This document shows, one piece after another, positions 1-9,541 of a stretch of DNA of 64,000 nucleotides (positions are counted from its first letter, which is position 1; each line of letters starts with the position of its first letter). Origin of the DNA: Chryseosolibacter sp035628595. Lineage in GTDB: Bacteria > Bacteroidota > Bacteroidia > Cytophagales > Cyclobacteriaceae. Made by a program: the position numbers and the translations under genes. The stretch is taken from the NCBI GenBank assembly GCA_035628595.1, contig DASPJN010000074.1:1-64000 (forward strand), in the 5' to 3' direction. The notes under the pieces are model-generated. The model did not search any database and was not told the origin of the DNA. It was given only the letters and a program-made list of their open reading frames with translations.

Positions 1-204
1 ACGTTCAGACCATTCCAGTCAGTTGAGCTATCCCTTCCCAGGTTGCTTCCCAGCAGAGCCTGGGTCCGTTTTGCTCAACAGCCTGAAAATACTAAACTAG
101 TATTTGATTTTTGTACTGACACAGTTTATAGAACAGAGCCAGGTCAAACGGCCTTTACACAGTTATTTAGTCACTACCACTTTACACAGATTTTTAGGCA
201 GTGT

Positions 205-582
205 CACCTCCCGTTAGTGTCTGGGCCCTACTCAAATGTAGTAAGTCACCTCCCGATAGTGTTTGAGCCTTACTCAAACGCATTAAGTCACCTCCCGTTG
301 TGTCTGAGGCCCTACTCAAACACAGTAGGTCACCTCCCGTTGTGTTTGAGCCCCTACTCAAATGTAGTAAGCCACCTCCCGTTGTGTTTGAAGCCCTACT
401 CAAACGTAGCAAGTCACCTCCCGATAGTGTTTGAGCCTTACTCAAACGCATTAAGTCACCTCCCGTTGTGTTTGAGCCCCTACTCAAATGTAGTAAGCCA
501 CCTCCCGTTTGTGTTTGAGCCCTACTCAAACGTAGTAAGTCATCTCCCGATAGTGTTTGAGCACCTACTCGAATGCGATACG
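205..582. repeat. Tandem array of nine 42-bp hairpin-containing repeats
   Basis: The string CACCTCCCG (CATCTCCCG in the last copy) starts at 205, 247, 289, 331, 373, 415, 457, 499 and 541, an exact 42-bp period. Each unit carries an inverted repeat of the type TTTGAG-CCCTA-CTCAAA (perfect 7-bp arms GTTTGAG/CTCAAAC in the unit near 513), and several units can alternatively pair CTAC with GTAG. Units at 247 and 415 are identical, as are those at 331 and 457, so copies have been exchanged or duplicated in blocks. A tenth, degraded copy follows at about 583-610. Because 42 is a multiple of three, long open frames run through on both strands, but they are probably a by-product of the periodicity. 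There are no unique spacers, so it is not CRISPR. Function is unknown. Confidence 0.9.
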
Positions 583-779
583 CCCCCCGCTGAGAGTATT
601 TGGGCACTTCACCGACGCGACGGTAGTCTAGGTCCGACATGGCTCGGGAATCTTGTAGCAAGCCACCTGTCGTAGTGGGAAAGTGTGCCAGTAGCGATAT
701 TCCAATAAGTGCGCCTCGTTGGCATTGAAATCTTACGGAAACCCTCGGAATAGTCACTTCCATTCATTGCGTTGGATTA

Positions 780-1547
780 ATGGTATCAAAATACTTTTCA
801 GGACTAAGCGGCTTGCAGCTTCCGGTTCCAAAATACGAATACCCGCCGGAGCATCAGCATCGCAGCAGGTTGAGTTACTATGCAACGTTCCTCAATAGTA
901 TTGAGATCAATAGCTCGTTTTATAAAATACCAATTGGCAAAACAGTTGGTCGCTGGGCATCATCCGTTCCGGCGAACTTTAGGTTTACTTTTAAACTATT
1001 CAAAGAACTGACACATTGTAAATTCCTCGAGTTCAACCCGGATCATATCCAGAAATTTATCGAGTCGATCAACAATGTTGGTGAGAAACAAGGATGTATT
1101 CTTGTGCAGTTTCCTCCTTCGCTAACAACCAGTTCAATTCATCGCTTCGAATCATTATTGAAACACATTCGCAATACGCCGGGAGCGCGCGAGTGGAAGA
1201 TCGCAGTTGAGTTCCGAAACAACGCATGGTACCAAGGGGAGGTATTTGACATTCTCGACGCATGCAATGCCTTACTTGTAATACAGGATAACCCGAAGTC
1301 TGCGACACCGTTCAACGCGCCGATCAGCAATTCTGTTTACATCCGTTTTCACGGACCCACCGGCAATTACCGTGGTGGCTATAGTGACGAATTTTTGTCT
1401 GAATATGCAACATACATCCGCGATTGGATCAACGAAGGCAAAGAAGTGTACACGTACTTCAACAATACCGCGGGAGATGCATATAACAACCTTGTGTCGC
1501 TAAACCGGATGATGGATGAACATTCAATTCAGGGTTATAACAAATAG
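780..1547 (+). CDS. DUF72 (YecE-like) protein
   Basis: A 255-residue protein of the DUF72/YecE family, a TIM-barrel-like family of unknown biochemical role. Family hallmarks seen are the early GLSGLQLPVPKYEYPP region, the SIEINSSFYKIP segment near residue 40, RFTFKLFKELTH near 70, GCILVQFPPSL near 105, the AVEFRNNAW stretch near 140 and YIRFHGPTGNYRGGYSD near 187, followed by YTYFNNTAGDAYNN. Length agrees with the family. The ATG at 780 gives the usual N-terminus. It stands alone between the repeat array and a secreted protein, with no operon partner. Family assignment is confident; function is not known. Confidence 0.88.
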   Translation: MVSKYFSGLSGLQLPVPKYEYPPEHQHRSRLSYYATFLNSIEINSSFYKIPIGKTVGRWASSVPANFRFTFKLFKELTHCKFLEFNPDHIQKFIESINNVGEKQGCILVQFPPSLTTSSIHRFESLLKHIRNTPGAREWKIAVEFRNNAWYQGEVFDILDACNALLVIQDNPKSATPFNAPISNSVYIRFHGPTGNYRGGYSDEFLSEYATYIRDWINEGKEVYTYFNNTAGDAYNNLVSLNRMMDEHSIQGYNK

Positions 1548-1726
1548 TCGATAGTCAGTCGGCTAAACGTGAATGTTCTGGAAGGATGCAATAAAAAAAG
1601 TCCCGAGATAAAGCGGAGCTTTCATCGCGTCTTGTAGCCGCGGAAAGAAGATCATTCAACCCTATAACCTCTAACGTGTATCGTGTTCAAGGCATGAATT
1701 TTTACCGTGTACAAGGTTTCCTTGCT
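1548..1726. other. Intergenic region, no clear gene
   Basis: About 180 bases. A run of A residues near 1590-1600 precedes a short GC-rich segment, but no convincing stem is formed. A near-duplication (GTGTATCGTGTTCAAGG then TACCGTGTACAAGG) lies just upstream of the likely start at 1727 and makes an in-frame N-terminal extension of the next gene look coding; I treat it as untranslated. Confidence 0.4.
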
Positions 1727-3370
1727 ATGTTGCTACGTCAATTCTTACTCTTCGCTTTCATTGTTCAGTCTATCGGTGCATTACACGCGCAAAACCGCAT
1801 TGCAACCACACGCGATCAGATGATTTATGGCACTTATATCACGCCGGGTGATCTGATCATCGACACACCTACGAAAGTCAGGGCAGATGGAGCCGAACTC
1901 AATTATTATTTCATGGCGAAACAATGGCCCGGACTGCGCGAAGGCGGAACGATCTGGATCGATGGAGAGAAACTGGGCTTTGTCAGGATGATCAAATTAT
2001 CGAATACATCTTCAGCGATTGAACCCTGGCACGTACAGTCGGTACGGTTGAAAAACATCCCGCATACACAAGTTGTAACAGAACATCTCTTCGTTCAGGG
2101 TATCCGTCATTTCGAACTTGATGGCGAAAGTGAACAGTATCCTGGGCTATCGAAGTGGCCATCCACGCGAAAATTTGTGACCGGAAGCTTCGGTTTCCAT
2201 GTCATCGGAAAGCTGACGGGAGGCCATGGAATTTCAATTTCCGTAAGCGATGGTGGAACAATCAAAATGAAAGGCTTCGAAGCACAACACGGCTTCTCGG
2301 CCGTCAGGATCAATCATGGTGATCATGATTTGGTCATCGATTCAATCGACATCACAAACTTTTATGTGCACGATACAATTGAAGGTGAAGGATTTTATAT
2401 AGGAGCCACGCATAAACCTCCCCTGGCACGCATTCGCGGACTGCGGATGTACAACGGTATCATTACGCGCACGGCTGCCGAGGCACTTCAGGTGCAGCAT
2501 CTCATCGGCGGCACTGACATCAGTCACATTACAATCCGCGCGGCGGATGTGCGGTGGATGAATGCATTTCAACCCGGGCAAGACACGGGGATCCAATGGA
2601 GTATCGATGCCGGTGACAACAAACTCCATCACATTATTGTCGATGGATTCGGCAGTGTCGGGCTTGTTCCTTTCGGATCTGACATCCAGCCTGTGGGTGG
2701 CGTCAGTGAAGTCTCCGATATACTTTTCAACGATGGTCTTGATATGGGTATGTACCTTCATAAGTCTGGCGCCCATGGCATTCACTGGGTATTCGAGCGG
2801 ATCCATTATGCAAACATGAACGAGCGTCCGGATTACTTGCGTACCGGGCGACCAGATCGTAACTACATCGTGTCTGCAAAGAACGGAACAGATGAATACA
2901 CTTTCCGCGATATTCATTTTGATCGATCGAAACAAAAAGTGTTTCAGGATACAGCCGCGTTGAATGTCGGACATTCTTCTTCTGAAAGTGCACGTGCGCC
3001 AGTTTACCGAAACAGTGGTTTTTATGAAGCAGCGAGCCGAATCAGACAATGGTTCCCTGTGTTCGGAAAGTATTTTCCGGCGAGCAAAGCCGGCAAGTTC
3101 AAGATTCCAACCTGTTGGGACGAAGGAGACATCGCCATTGTCACCGAGGATGAATATCGCTTCTATCTGTGCAAAATATCACATGAATCTGATGGCGTTC
3201 ATCCAAAAGAAAGCCGGTATTTCACGCTGGTGACATGGGACGAAAATGGTATACGAAATGACAGACCCGGATGGAGTTCAGCAGCGAAGCAATCTTATTT
3301 TCCACCGGATGACCTTCGCCTCGAAGCGGATAATTACTGGCGAGAACTCGGCTACGGAATCAATGATTAA
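1727..3370 (+). CDS. Secreted right-handed beta-helix-like protein of unknown function
   Basis: About 547 residues from the ATG at 1727, which places a clean signal peptide (LLRQFLLFAFIVQ then cleavage after HAQ) at the very N-terminus; an in-frame ATG at 1694 and an earlier start at 1676 would bury it. The middle of the protein (FEAQHGFSAVRINHGDHD, IEGEGFYIGATH, GIITRTAAEALQVQHL, NKLHHIIVDGFGSVG) shows the short repeating strands with Ile/Val/Gly spacing seen in pectate-lyase-like parallel beta-helices. No catalytic residues were recognised. The C-terminal 120 residues are non-repetitive and contain a CWDEGDIAIVTEDEYRFYLC segment resembling a carbohydrate-binding add-on. Possibly a polysaccharide-degrading or surface protein. 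The last four bases overlap the convergent TerB-like gene. Confidence 0.65.
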   Translation: MLLRQFLLFAFIVQSIGALHAQNRIATTRDQMIYGTYITPGDLIIDTPTKVRADGAELNYYFMAKQWPGLREGGTIWIDGEKLGFVRMIKLSNTSSAIEPWHVQSVRLKNIPHTQVVTEHLFVQGIRHFELDGESEQYPGLSKWPSTRKFVTGSFGFHVIGKLTGGHGISISVSDGGTIKMKGFEAQHGFSAVRINHGDHDLVIDSIDITNFYVHDTIEGEGFYIGATHKPPLARIRGLRMYNGIITRTAAEALQVQHLIGGTDISHITIRAADVRWMNAFQPGQDTGIQWSIDAGDNKLHHIIVDGFGSVGLVPFGSDIQPVGGVSEVSDILFNDGLDMGMYLHKSGAHGIHWVFERIHYANMNERPDYLRTGRPDRNYIVSAKNGTDEYTFRDIHFDRSKQKVFQDTAALNVGHSSSESARAPVYRNSGFYEAASRIRQWFPVFGKYFPASKAGKFKIPTCWDEGDIAIVTEDEYRFYLCKISHESDGVHPKESRYFTLVTWDENGIRNDRPGWSSAAKQSYFPPDDLRLEADNYWRELGYGIND

Positions 3371-3720
3371 TCCTTTCTCACGGCTTGCAGCGATAACATT
3401 GCATCAATTTCAACACGTTGAAATCCGAGCTTTTCACCAACCATCAGAATCAGGTCAAGTTCCGCAGGCGCAAAATCTCCATCCACAAACGCGATCTCTA
3501 TCATCTGTCTCATTTGCTGATCGCGATCTGTATGGTTTTGCGGAATCAGATACTTATATTCATCGGCGCGTTGTAACATGACGTTCAGCCGATCCAGCGG
3601 GATGCCATGTTCGTACGCAATTTTTGACAATGCAACACGCTCAACGTCTTCAATTTTGCCGTCGGCAGCGGAAAGTGAAACAAGATTTCGGAAATGCTCG
3701 AGTTTTACGGGGTCGATCAT
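3367..3720 (-). CDS. TerB-like small acidic protein
   Basis: A 117-residue all-helical protein resembling the TerB/DjlA-type tellurite-resistance fold. Two copies of the family's acidic signature are visible: LSAADGKIEDVERVALSKIA near residue 16 and IAFVDGDFAPAELDLILMVG near 75, each with the D-G-x-hydrophobic-x-x-E pattern that in TerB binds metal ions or partner proteins. The ATG at 3720 is the natural start. Not linked to other ter genes here. It converges on the secreted beta-helix gene with a four-base overlap. The fold is fairly sure; the role is unknown. Confidence 0.65.
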   Translation of the reverse strand: MIDPVKLEHFRNLVSLSAADGKIEDVERVALSKIAYEHGIPLDRLNVMLQRADEYKYLIPQNHTDRDQQMRQMIEIAFVDGDFAPAELDLILMVGEKLGFQRVEIDAMLSLQAVRKD

Positions 3721-3849
3721 AGTAGTGGGTTTCTTAGGTTGATCAAAATAAGATATTTTAGGCGTTCCCGAAAATTCCGGACAACTTTTACAAGAAATAT
3801 TCGAAGAACTTTACATGATTTTTGATCACTACCTCTCACAGAAATTATC

Positions 3850-6063
3850 ATGAAATCACGTGCGCAATCAATCATTCTGTTCATACTCGCTGTTATCATC
3901 ATCTTAGCTGTCCATGTACTGGATTACAGGCATACGGCCTTTATGATTGCTTCGTTTCACGATGTAGAGGAAGCGCAACAAACGATTACCAGGATTAACA
4001 AACTGGCCTCTCAGTTAAAAGACATACAGCGTGCTCATCGCGGTTATATTCTCACGCAAAAATCAGAATTTCTTTTTCCTTATGAGCAGGCATCGGAAAC
4101 AGTTCCAGAACTGTTAAAAGAACTATCGCAGCACATGGCAGCGTCTGAACAACAGCGTTTACTTGACAGTCTTCGGGAAAAAACTTTTCGCAAACTCTCC
4201 TTTGTAGAAGCTTCCATCCTCAAAGTGGACGCAGGACACGCAGACGAAGCTGCGGCGAGTATTGCGCATGGTAAAAAGCTTTTCGATCAGATGACGAGCA
4301 TGATAAGCAGAATAGAAACGAGCGCTAAAGCACGAACAGACGAGCTGCGGACCGAGGTGCGTCGCCATGAACGAATTAATCGTATCGTCGTGCTTGCTGG
4401 ATTATTTCTGAGTGTAGGGATGATCACTATCGCGCTTGTCAGTTTATACCGCAGTCAACGCAAAGCGGAAGCATTGGGGTTAACCCTCGATAAAGCGAAC
4501 ACTGAACTGAAAGCCGCAAACGAAGAATTCCGGACTACAAATGAATCGCTGGAACAAAGCCGACGCAAGCTACTCGAGACGCAACGGGCGCTGGAATCTA
4601 GAGAGAATCAACTCCTTCAGGCGCAACGAATTTCCAAAACAGGTAGTATAGACTGGAATATCGCGACAGATGTGATCAACTATACGGATGAATTTGCAAG
4701 AATCATGCGGTTCAAAGCAGGCTCACATTACACATTTAAAGACCTGATGAACAATGTCCATACCGACGACAGGACCATCGTTTGGGATCAGATCGCGAAT
4801 GCTATAAAAACAAGATCAAGATTCCAATCCGAATTTCGATTGAAATTCGATGACGATATTGTAAATGTGTTAGTAGTCGGAGAACCAATGACCGAGCACG
4901 GCTCCGGCTTGTTTTATGTAGGAGCGCTGACTGATATCACAGCCGGGAAGAAAGCCCAGGAGGAAATAAGGGTGTCCGAAGAAAAATTCCGCGCTGTACT
5001 CGAAGCAGCACCCGATCCGATGATCATCGCTGATGCGGATGGAATTATCCGACTGGTAAACAAGCAAACTGAAAGACTCTTTCAATATGGACGTGAAGAG
5101 CTTATCGGCCAACAGTTGGAAGTGCTTCTTCCCTTTCGTTTCAGAACAAATGTTATCGGTTTACGCGGCACCAGCTTGCAAAACCATCGGCTGTCGGAAT
5201 ACGGAATTGGTTTGACTTTGAATGGTCTGCGGAAGGATGGCAGCGAAGTACCGGTGGAAATTAACTTTAGTCCTATTGAAACAACTTCGGAAAACCTGAT
5301 CGCTGCATCGATACGTGATGTAACACTTCAAAAAGAAGCTGAAGCAAAGATCATGGAAGCGAATGCGCAACTAGAGAGAGGTAATGAAGCACTTCAAAAA
5401 GCCAACAATGAACTAAGCTCTTTCTCGTACTCCATTTCTCACGATCTCCGTGCGCCGCTCCGGGCGATCAATGGCTACAGCGCAATTCTCCATGAAGACT
5501 ATGGAGACATTCTTGATGACCGCGCAAAGAAGGCGCTTCGTACAATCCAGGAAAATGCCACGCGGATGGATAGTCTCATTAACGATCTACTGGAACTTGC
5601 ACGGTTAGGCTATACGTCAATTGAAAAGCAGAGCGTCAATATGCAACAGCTCGTGAATGCAATTATTATGGAAAAAAATATTGACAAACCGAAAATAGCG
5701 GTCGCGCCGATGGACTTATCACATGGTGATGCGACGCTGCTTCGACAAGTGTGGGAAAACCTGATAAACAACGCACTCAAGTTTTCGTCAAAGAATCCCG
5801 ATGCAGCAATAGAAGTTGGATTCCAACAAGGGCAAAATGAACAGATATTCTTTGTCCGGGATAACGGTGTGGGCTTCGATGCGACTTATAGCGATAAGCT
5901 TTTCAAAGTCTTTTCACGGCTTCATGCAAAACACGAATTTGAAGGAACGGGCGCCGGGCTCGCCATCGTCAAAAAAATCATTGATGCACATGGTGGACGT
6001 GTTTGGGCCGAATCCTCTCCAGGAAACGGCGCAACATTTTTCTTTGCGCTTCCATTAGGGTAA
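3850..6063 (+). CDS. CHASE3-PAS-PAS sensor histidine kinase
   Basis: A 737-residue membrane kinase. An N-terminal transmembrane segment (residues about 8-26) and a second near 178-198 flank a periplasmic CHASE3-type helical domain. A coiled coil (about 215-255) links to two PAS domains, about 256-370 and 377-500, the second with FRAVLEAAPDPMIIADADG. The HisKA box is SISHDLRAPL with the phosphoacceptor His at about 531. The ATPase domain shows N-box WENLINNALKFSS, G1 DNGVGFD, and G2 GTGAGLAIVKKIIDAHGG. It has no receiver domain, so it should phosphorylate a separate regulator; none is adjacent. It is tail to tail with the propeller sensor, one base apart. Confidence 0.92.
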   Translation: MKSRAQSIILFILAVIIILAVHVLDYRHTAFMIASFHDVEEAQQTITRINKLASQLKDIQRAHRGYILTQKSEFLFPYEQASETVPELLKELSQHMAASEQQRLLDSLREKTFRKLSFVEASILKVDAGHADEAAASIAHGKKLFDQMTSMISRIETSAKARTDELRTEVRRHERINRIVVLAGLFLSVGMITIALVSLYRSQRKAEALGLTLDKANTELKAANEEFRTTNESLEQSRRKLLETQRALESRENQLLQAQRISKTGSIDWNIATDVINYTDEFARIMRFKAGSHYTFKDLMNNVHTDDRTIVWDQIANAIKTRSRFQSEFRLKFDDDIVNVLVVGEPMTEHGSGLFYVGALTDITAGKKAQEEIRVSEEKFRAVLEAAPDPMIIADADGIIRLVNKQTERLFQYGREELIGQQLEVLLPFRFRTNVIGLRGTSLQNHRLSEYGIGLTLNGLRKDGSEVPVEINFSPIETTSENLIAASIRDVTLQKEAEAKIMEANAQLERGNEALQKANNELSSFSYSISHDLRAPLRAINGYSAILHEDYGDILDDRAKKALRTIQENATRMDSLINDLLELARLGYTSIEKQSVNMQQLVNAIIMEKNIDKPKIAVAPMDLSHGDATLLRQVWENLINNALKFSSKNPDAAIEVGFQQGQNEQIFFVRDNGVGFDATYSDKLFKVFSRLHAKHEFEGTGAGLAIVKKIIDAHGGRVWAESSPGNGATFFFALPLG

Positions 6064-6064
6064 A

Positions 6065-9000
6065 TCACGCCATCTTCGCATTCAGCTTTTGTTCGAGTTG
6101 CTCGATCATCTTTTCGTATTCACGGGTTTTTCGATCATATTCCTCCTGAATCGCCTGCATCTCCTCCAGATTCTGTTTAAGTTCCTCTTCCCGTACTTTC
6201 AGATCTTCCGTTTGCACACGCGATTCATCCAACAGTTGTTTTGTTCTTTCCGATATCTGTGTTGTATGGATAGTGGCCGTTAGTTGCGCTGACAAAGTTT
6301 CTATGAATTGTTTCCTATACTCCGGAATAACCGAAAATGAAGCAAGTTCCATTACGCCGACGCAATGTTCTTCATACTGCAACGGAATTAATAGCAATGC
6401 TGCCGGTGTAGCTTCTCCCAATCCTGATCCGACACTACAAAATCCTTCAGGGAGATTTTCAATGGAAATACTTTCACGCATACGAAAACATTCGCCAATC
6501 TGGCCTGTGCCGGAAGGCACCGCCTCTCGGCCTTGTGTAAATCCAAAACTCGCGGTTCGTTTCAACTCGTCAGCGGTTTCGTCATACAAATAAATAGCTC
6601 CCGCCACAACCTCACACCTTTTTATCAGTGCAGACAACACCTGACTACATAACTCGTCAACGTTGTCCTTGCTTTTGCTAAGGATGTCGCTGATAATTGA
6701 TAGTGATTGATCAATCCAGTTGCGTTCAGCGTTCTTGTTTTGCTCTTCAACGACGGCTTTTTTCTCGCGTTCGATTTGCTGGTGCGCATCGTCAAGCGCT
6801 TTCTGCATTGTTCGCCTCACTGCTTCGCGATCGCGACGAACACTGTTTAACCGAACCTTCAGAAAGCCATATAACACTGATACAACGACGAGGCCAGACA
6901 ATGTGTAAAACCACCACGTTCTCCAAAACGGTGGCACAATTACAATCGGGATAGCAATGCCTTTTTCATTCCAGACGCCGTCGTTGTTTGACCCTTTTAT
7001 GCGCAAAACATACTCACCCGGACTAAGATTGGTATAAGAAACAGAACGCTTATTTCCGACGTAATTCCAATCGCGGTCGAAATTCTCAAGATAATAGGCA
7101 TACATGTTCTTTTCCGGTGATTGATAATTCAATGCTGAAAATTGGAAAGTGAGCACATCCTGGTTGTAATTCAGCACCAGTTTGTCAATCATGTTGATGT
7201 TGCTTTGTAGAAACGACCCGGCCTGGATGGGAACTGGCTTATTGAACAGCTCAAAACTCGTGATCACAAGTGGTGGTACATCCACGTTGTCTTTTATTTC
7301 TGAAGGATTGAAAGCAGTGAGACCGTTTACGCCACCGAAAAACATTTTTCCATCGCGTGTCCTGCCTGCGGCACCCCAATAAAATTCATTTCCCTGTAGC
7401 CCTTCCGTCGCATCGTAGTTCCGGAAAGTATTTGCCTCCGGGTTAAACCGTGAAAGTCCATTGTTGGTGCTAAGCCAGAGAAACCCATCGTTGTCTTCCT
7501 TGATTCCATAGATTGTGTTATTCGGCAATCCGTCCTCTTCAGTAAAATGCGTGATCGTGTTGGTCGCAATATCAAGGCGATTCAATCCACCGCCGAATGT
7601 CCCGATCCATAACAGGTTTTTTCTTGCGTTGAGGTGGAGCGAAATTACATGTTCGCTGGAAAGATATGACTTAGTTGTATCGGTCGTGTAGTTTACAACG
7701 GTCTGCCTGTCTGCGCTGATCCGGTTCAAGCCAAACCAGGTTCCAAGCCAGATTGAACCATCGGGTGCTTCGAGAAATGCCTGTCCCTGGATGTTTGTGC
7801 CCAATAATTCATGTGGAAAATGTGGTTTGGTAAAAGGAGTCCAGCGGCCTTCTGCCTCAGCAAATTGCGCAAGTCCGTTTTCGGTTCCAACCCACAACAG
7901 TCCCTTGTGGTCACGATGAACAACCTGTATCCTGTTGTCAGGCAAGGAGGTCTCCGCTTCAGACGATTGGCGATAGTTCGTGTACTCTTCCGTTGTTTCA
8001 TTGTAATGGAACAGGCCATTACCCCAACTGCCAATCCAGAACGTGCCGTCGACATCTTCGTACACACTTGATAGTTCCTTTGCCGGGATGTTTACTTTCG
8101 TGAACGTGTTGGTATTCACATCCAGAATGTTTAATCCGCCACCCTGCGTTCCAACCCAGATCCTACTCGCCCGGTCTTCGTAGATGCACCGAATAACATT
8201 GTAACTGATTGACCCAGGCTTCCCATCCGCACGGAAGAGTTGGAATTTCTTTTTTGCGAGCACCCTGTTTACACCACCTCCTTCCGTACCGACCCACATC
8301 ATGTTCTTAGCATCCTGGTAGATGGCTCTCACCGCGTTGGTTGAAAGCGAATATTTATCCGTTGCGTCATGATGAAACACCTCTGATGAACCATCTGCGT
8401 TGATCGTAGCAATGCCACCATTTCCACCCACCCATATTGTATTACTGTTATCCTTATGTAAAGCATAGATCGACTGGAATCCGCTTGCATCCGAGATTGC
8501 GTGTCTGACGAAATTTTTCGTTTCCTCAGGCTGAAAACGAAATAGTCCTCCGTCCACAGCGCCAACCCAGATATTTTTGTCAGCGTCTTCAAGAATTGCG
8601 CGAATGCCACCGGAAGCCAACGATTGCGGATCTTCAGGCTGCGCATAGTATTGCTTTAAAGTCAGATCTTTCGGATCGATTCGCGTGATGCCATTCGAAC
8701 TGAACCAGATGTATCCTTCGGTGTCTTCTGTGATCGCCAGTACCGGCAGGTAATTTCTTTCGATGATACGGGTTATCTTCCCTGTTTCCGGATCAATTCT
8801 GTTCAGGCCATTTGAAAACGTTCCCGCCCATATGTAGCCACGTGAGTCAACAAATACCGACCACACAGCATTACCGCTAATCGACGTAACATCATTTGCC
8901 TTATTGACGAAATGTGTAAACTTTTCCGTTTTGATATCGAACTTATCGAGGCCGCCACCCTGCGTCGCGATCCAGATGTTTCCGTTCTTATCTTTTGCCA

Positions 9001-9259
9001 GTGTGCGAATGTTGTTATCGCCGATTGAATTCTTGTCTTTGAGATTCGCCTTATAAATTTTTGTTTCGTAACCATCATACCGTACAAGTCCATCGGCGCT
9101 GCCAAACCACATGAAGCCAAGGTCGTCGTGAATAATTGAAGTAATTGATCTGTTTTGAAGTCCCTTTACAAGTTCGAGTCGGTCAAACTGAATCTGTTGC
9201 GCGTAGACAGAAAGCGAGATCAATGAAACAAAGAAAATGATTACTGAGAATCTCATCAT
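6065..9259 (-). CDS. Propeller / Y_Y_Y / GAF sensor protein without kinase or receiver
   Basis: About 1064 residues from the ATG at 9259, which starts a signal peptide (MMRFSVIIFFVSLISLSVYA); longer upstream frames only read through non-coding sequence. Residues about 25-690 are a two-component regulator propeller region with about 14 repeats of the W-x-G-T/S-x-x-G-G-L-N/R type (IWVGTQGGGLNILD, LWIGTFGGGLNRLD). A Y_Y_Y domain follows (YYLENFDRDWNYVG ... LSPGEYVLRIKGSNNDG), then one membrane helix (WWFYTLSGLVVVSVLYGFL), a coiled coil, a GAF domain (VVAGAIYLYDETADEL ... ALLLIPLQYEEHCVGVMELAS) and a long Glu/Lys-rich coiled-coil tail. The usual histidine kinase is missing, so signal must pass through protein contact. 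Common relatives in Bacteroidota end in kinase or AraC domains. Confidence 0.9.
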   Translation of the reverse strand: MMRFSVIIFFVSLISLSVYAQQIQFDRLELVKGLQNRSITSIIHDDLGFMWFGSADGLVRYDGYETKIYKANLKDKNSIGDNNIRTLAKDKNGNIWIATQGGGLDKFDIKTEKFTHFVNKANDVTSISGNAVWSVFVDSRGYIWAGTFSNGLNRIDPETGKITRIIERNYLPVLAITEDTEGYIWFSSNGITRIDPKDLTLKQYYAQPEDPQSLASGGIRAILEDADKNIWVGAVDGGLFRFQPEETKNFVRHAISDASGFQSIYALHKDNSNTIWVGGNGGIATINADGSSEVFHHDATDKYSLSTNAVRAIYQDAKNMMWVGTEGGGVNRVLAKKKFQLFRADGKPGSISYNVIRCIYEDRASRIWVGTQGGGLNILDVNTNTFTKVNIPAKELSSVYEDVDGTFWIGSWGNGLFHYNETTEEYTNYRQSSEAETSLPDNRIQVVHRDHKGLLWVGTENGLAQFAEAEGRWTPFTKPHFPHELLGTNIQGQAFLEAPDGSIWLGTWFGLNRISADRQTVVNYTTDTTKSYLSSEHVISLHLNARKNLLWIGTFGGGLNRLDIATNTITHFTEEDGLPNNTIYGIKEDNDGFLWLSTNNGLSRFNPEANTFRNYDATEGLQGNEFYWGAAGRTRDGKMFFGGVNGLTAFNPSEIKDNVDVPPLVITSFELFNKPVPIQAGSFLQSNINMIDKLVLNYNQDVLTFQFSALNYQSPEKNMYAYYLENFDRDWNYVGNKRSVSYTNLSPGEYVLRIKGSNNDGVWNEKGIAIPIVIVPPFWRTWWFYTLSGLVVVSVLYGFLKVRLNSVRRDREAVRRTMQKALDDAHQQIEREKKAVVEEQNKNAERNWIDQSLSIISDILSKSKDNVDELCSQVLSALIKRCEVVAGAIYLYDETADELKRTASFGFTQGREAVPSGTGQIGECFRMRESISIENLPEGFCSVGSGLGEATPAALLLIPLQYEEHCVGVMELASFSVIPEYRKQFIETLSAQLTATIHTTQISERTKQLLDESRVQTEDLKVREEELKQNLEEMQAIQEEYDRKTREYEKMIEQLEQKLNAKMA

Positions 9260-9508
9260 AATTACTAATGGGTAAACGAAAGACCGAGGGTAAGTAAATT
9301 TAAAAAATTGCATCCGTTTCCAGAAATATAAACCGACTGAATTCGGACGATGGTTAACCCCGAATAGTTGATGGCGATCAAGGCAACAAATGCAGAATCG
9401 CTTCCATAGGCATTCACCAGAAAACGTGCGAGTAATAGTTCGCGAAAAAATCACTAAATTCACATCGTTGAAGAAGAATGGATTCTTCAGCACAATAGCT
9501 AAAGTAAG

Positions 9509-9541
9509 CCCCGCCTCTAACCCAGGCGGGGTTTGTTTTTT
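9509..9541 (+). terminator. Strong rho-independent terminator with no annotated upstream gene
   Basis: Stem CCCCGCC (9509-9515) pairs with GGCGGGG (9525-9531), loop nine bases, followed by TTTGTTTTTTTTT on the + strand. A second stem GAAGAA/TTCTTC lies just upstream near 9470-9487. The only gene upstream reads away on the minus strand, so this either ends an unannotated short RNA starting in 9260-9480 or insulates the gene at 9605. Confidence 0.85.

Noticed and set aside
1..40. A tRNA 5' end on the minus strand (GTTGAGCTATCCC resembles a D-arm)
   Set aside because: The D-stem does not pair, the position before the presumed anticodon lacks U33 and the gene would run off the window.
205..582. 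CRISPR array
   Set aside because: Units follow one another at an exact 42-bp spacing with no unique spacers, and no cas genes are in the window.
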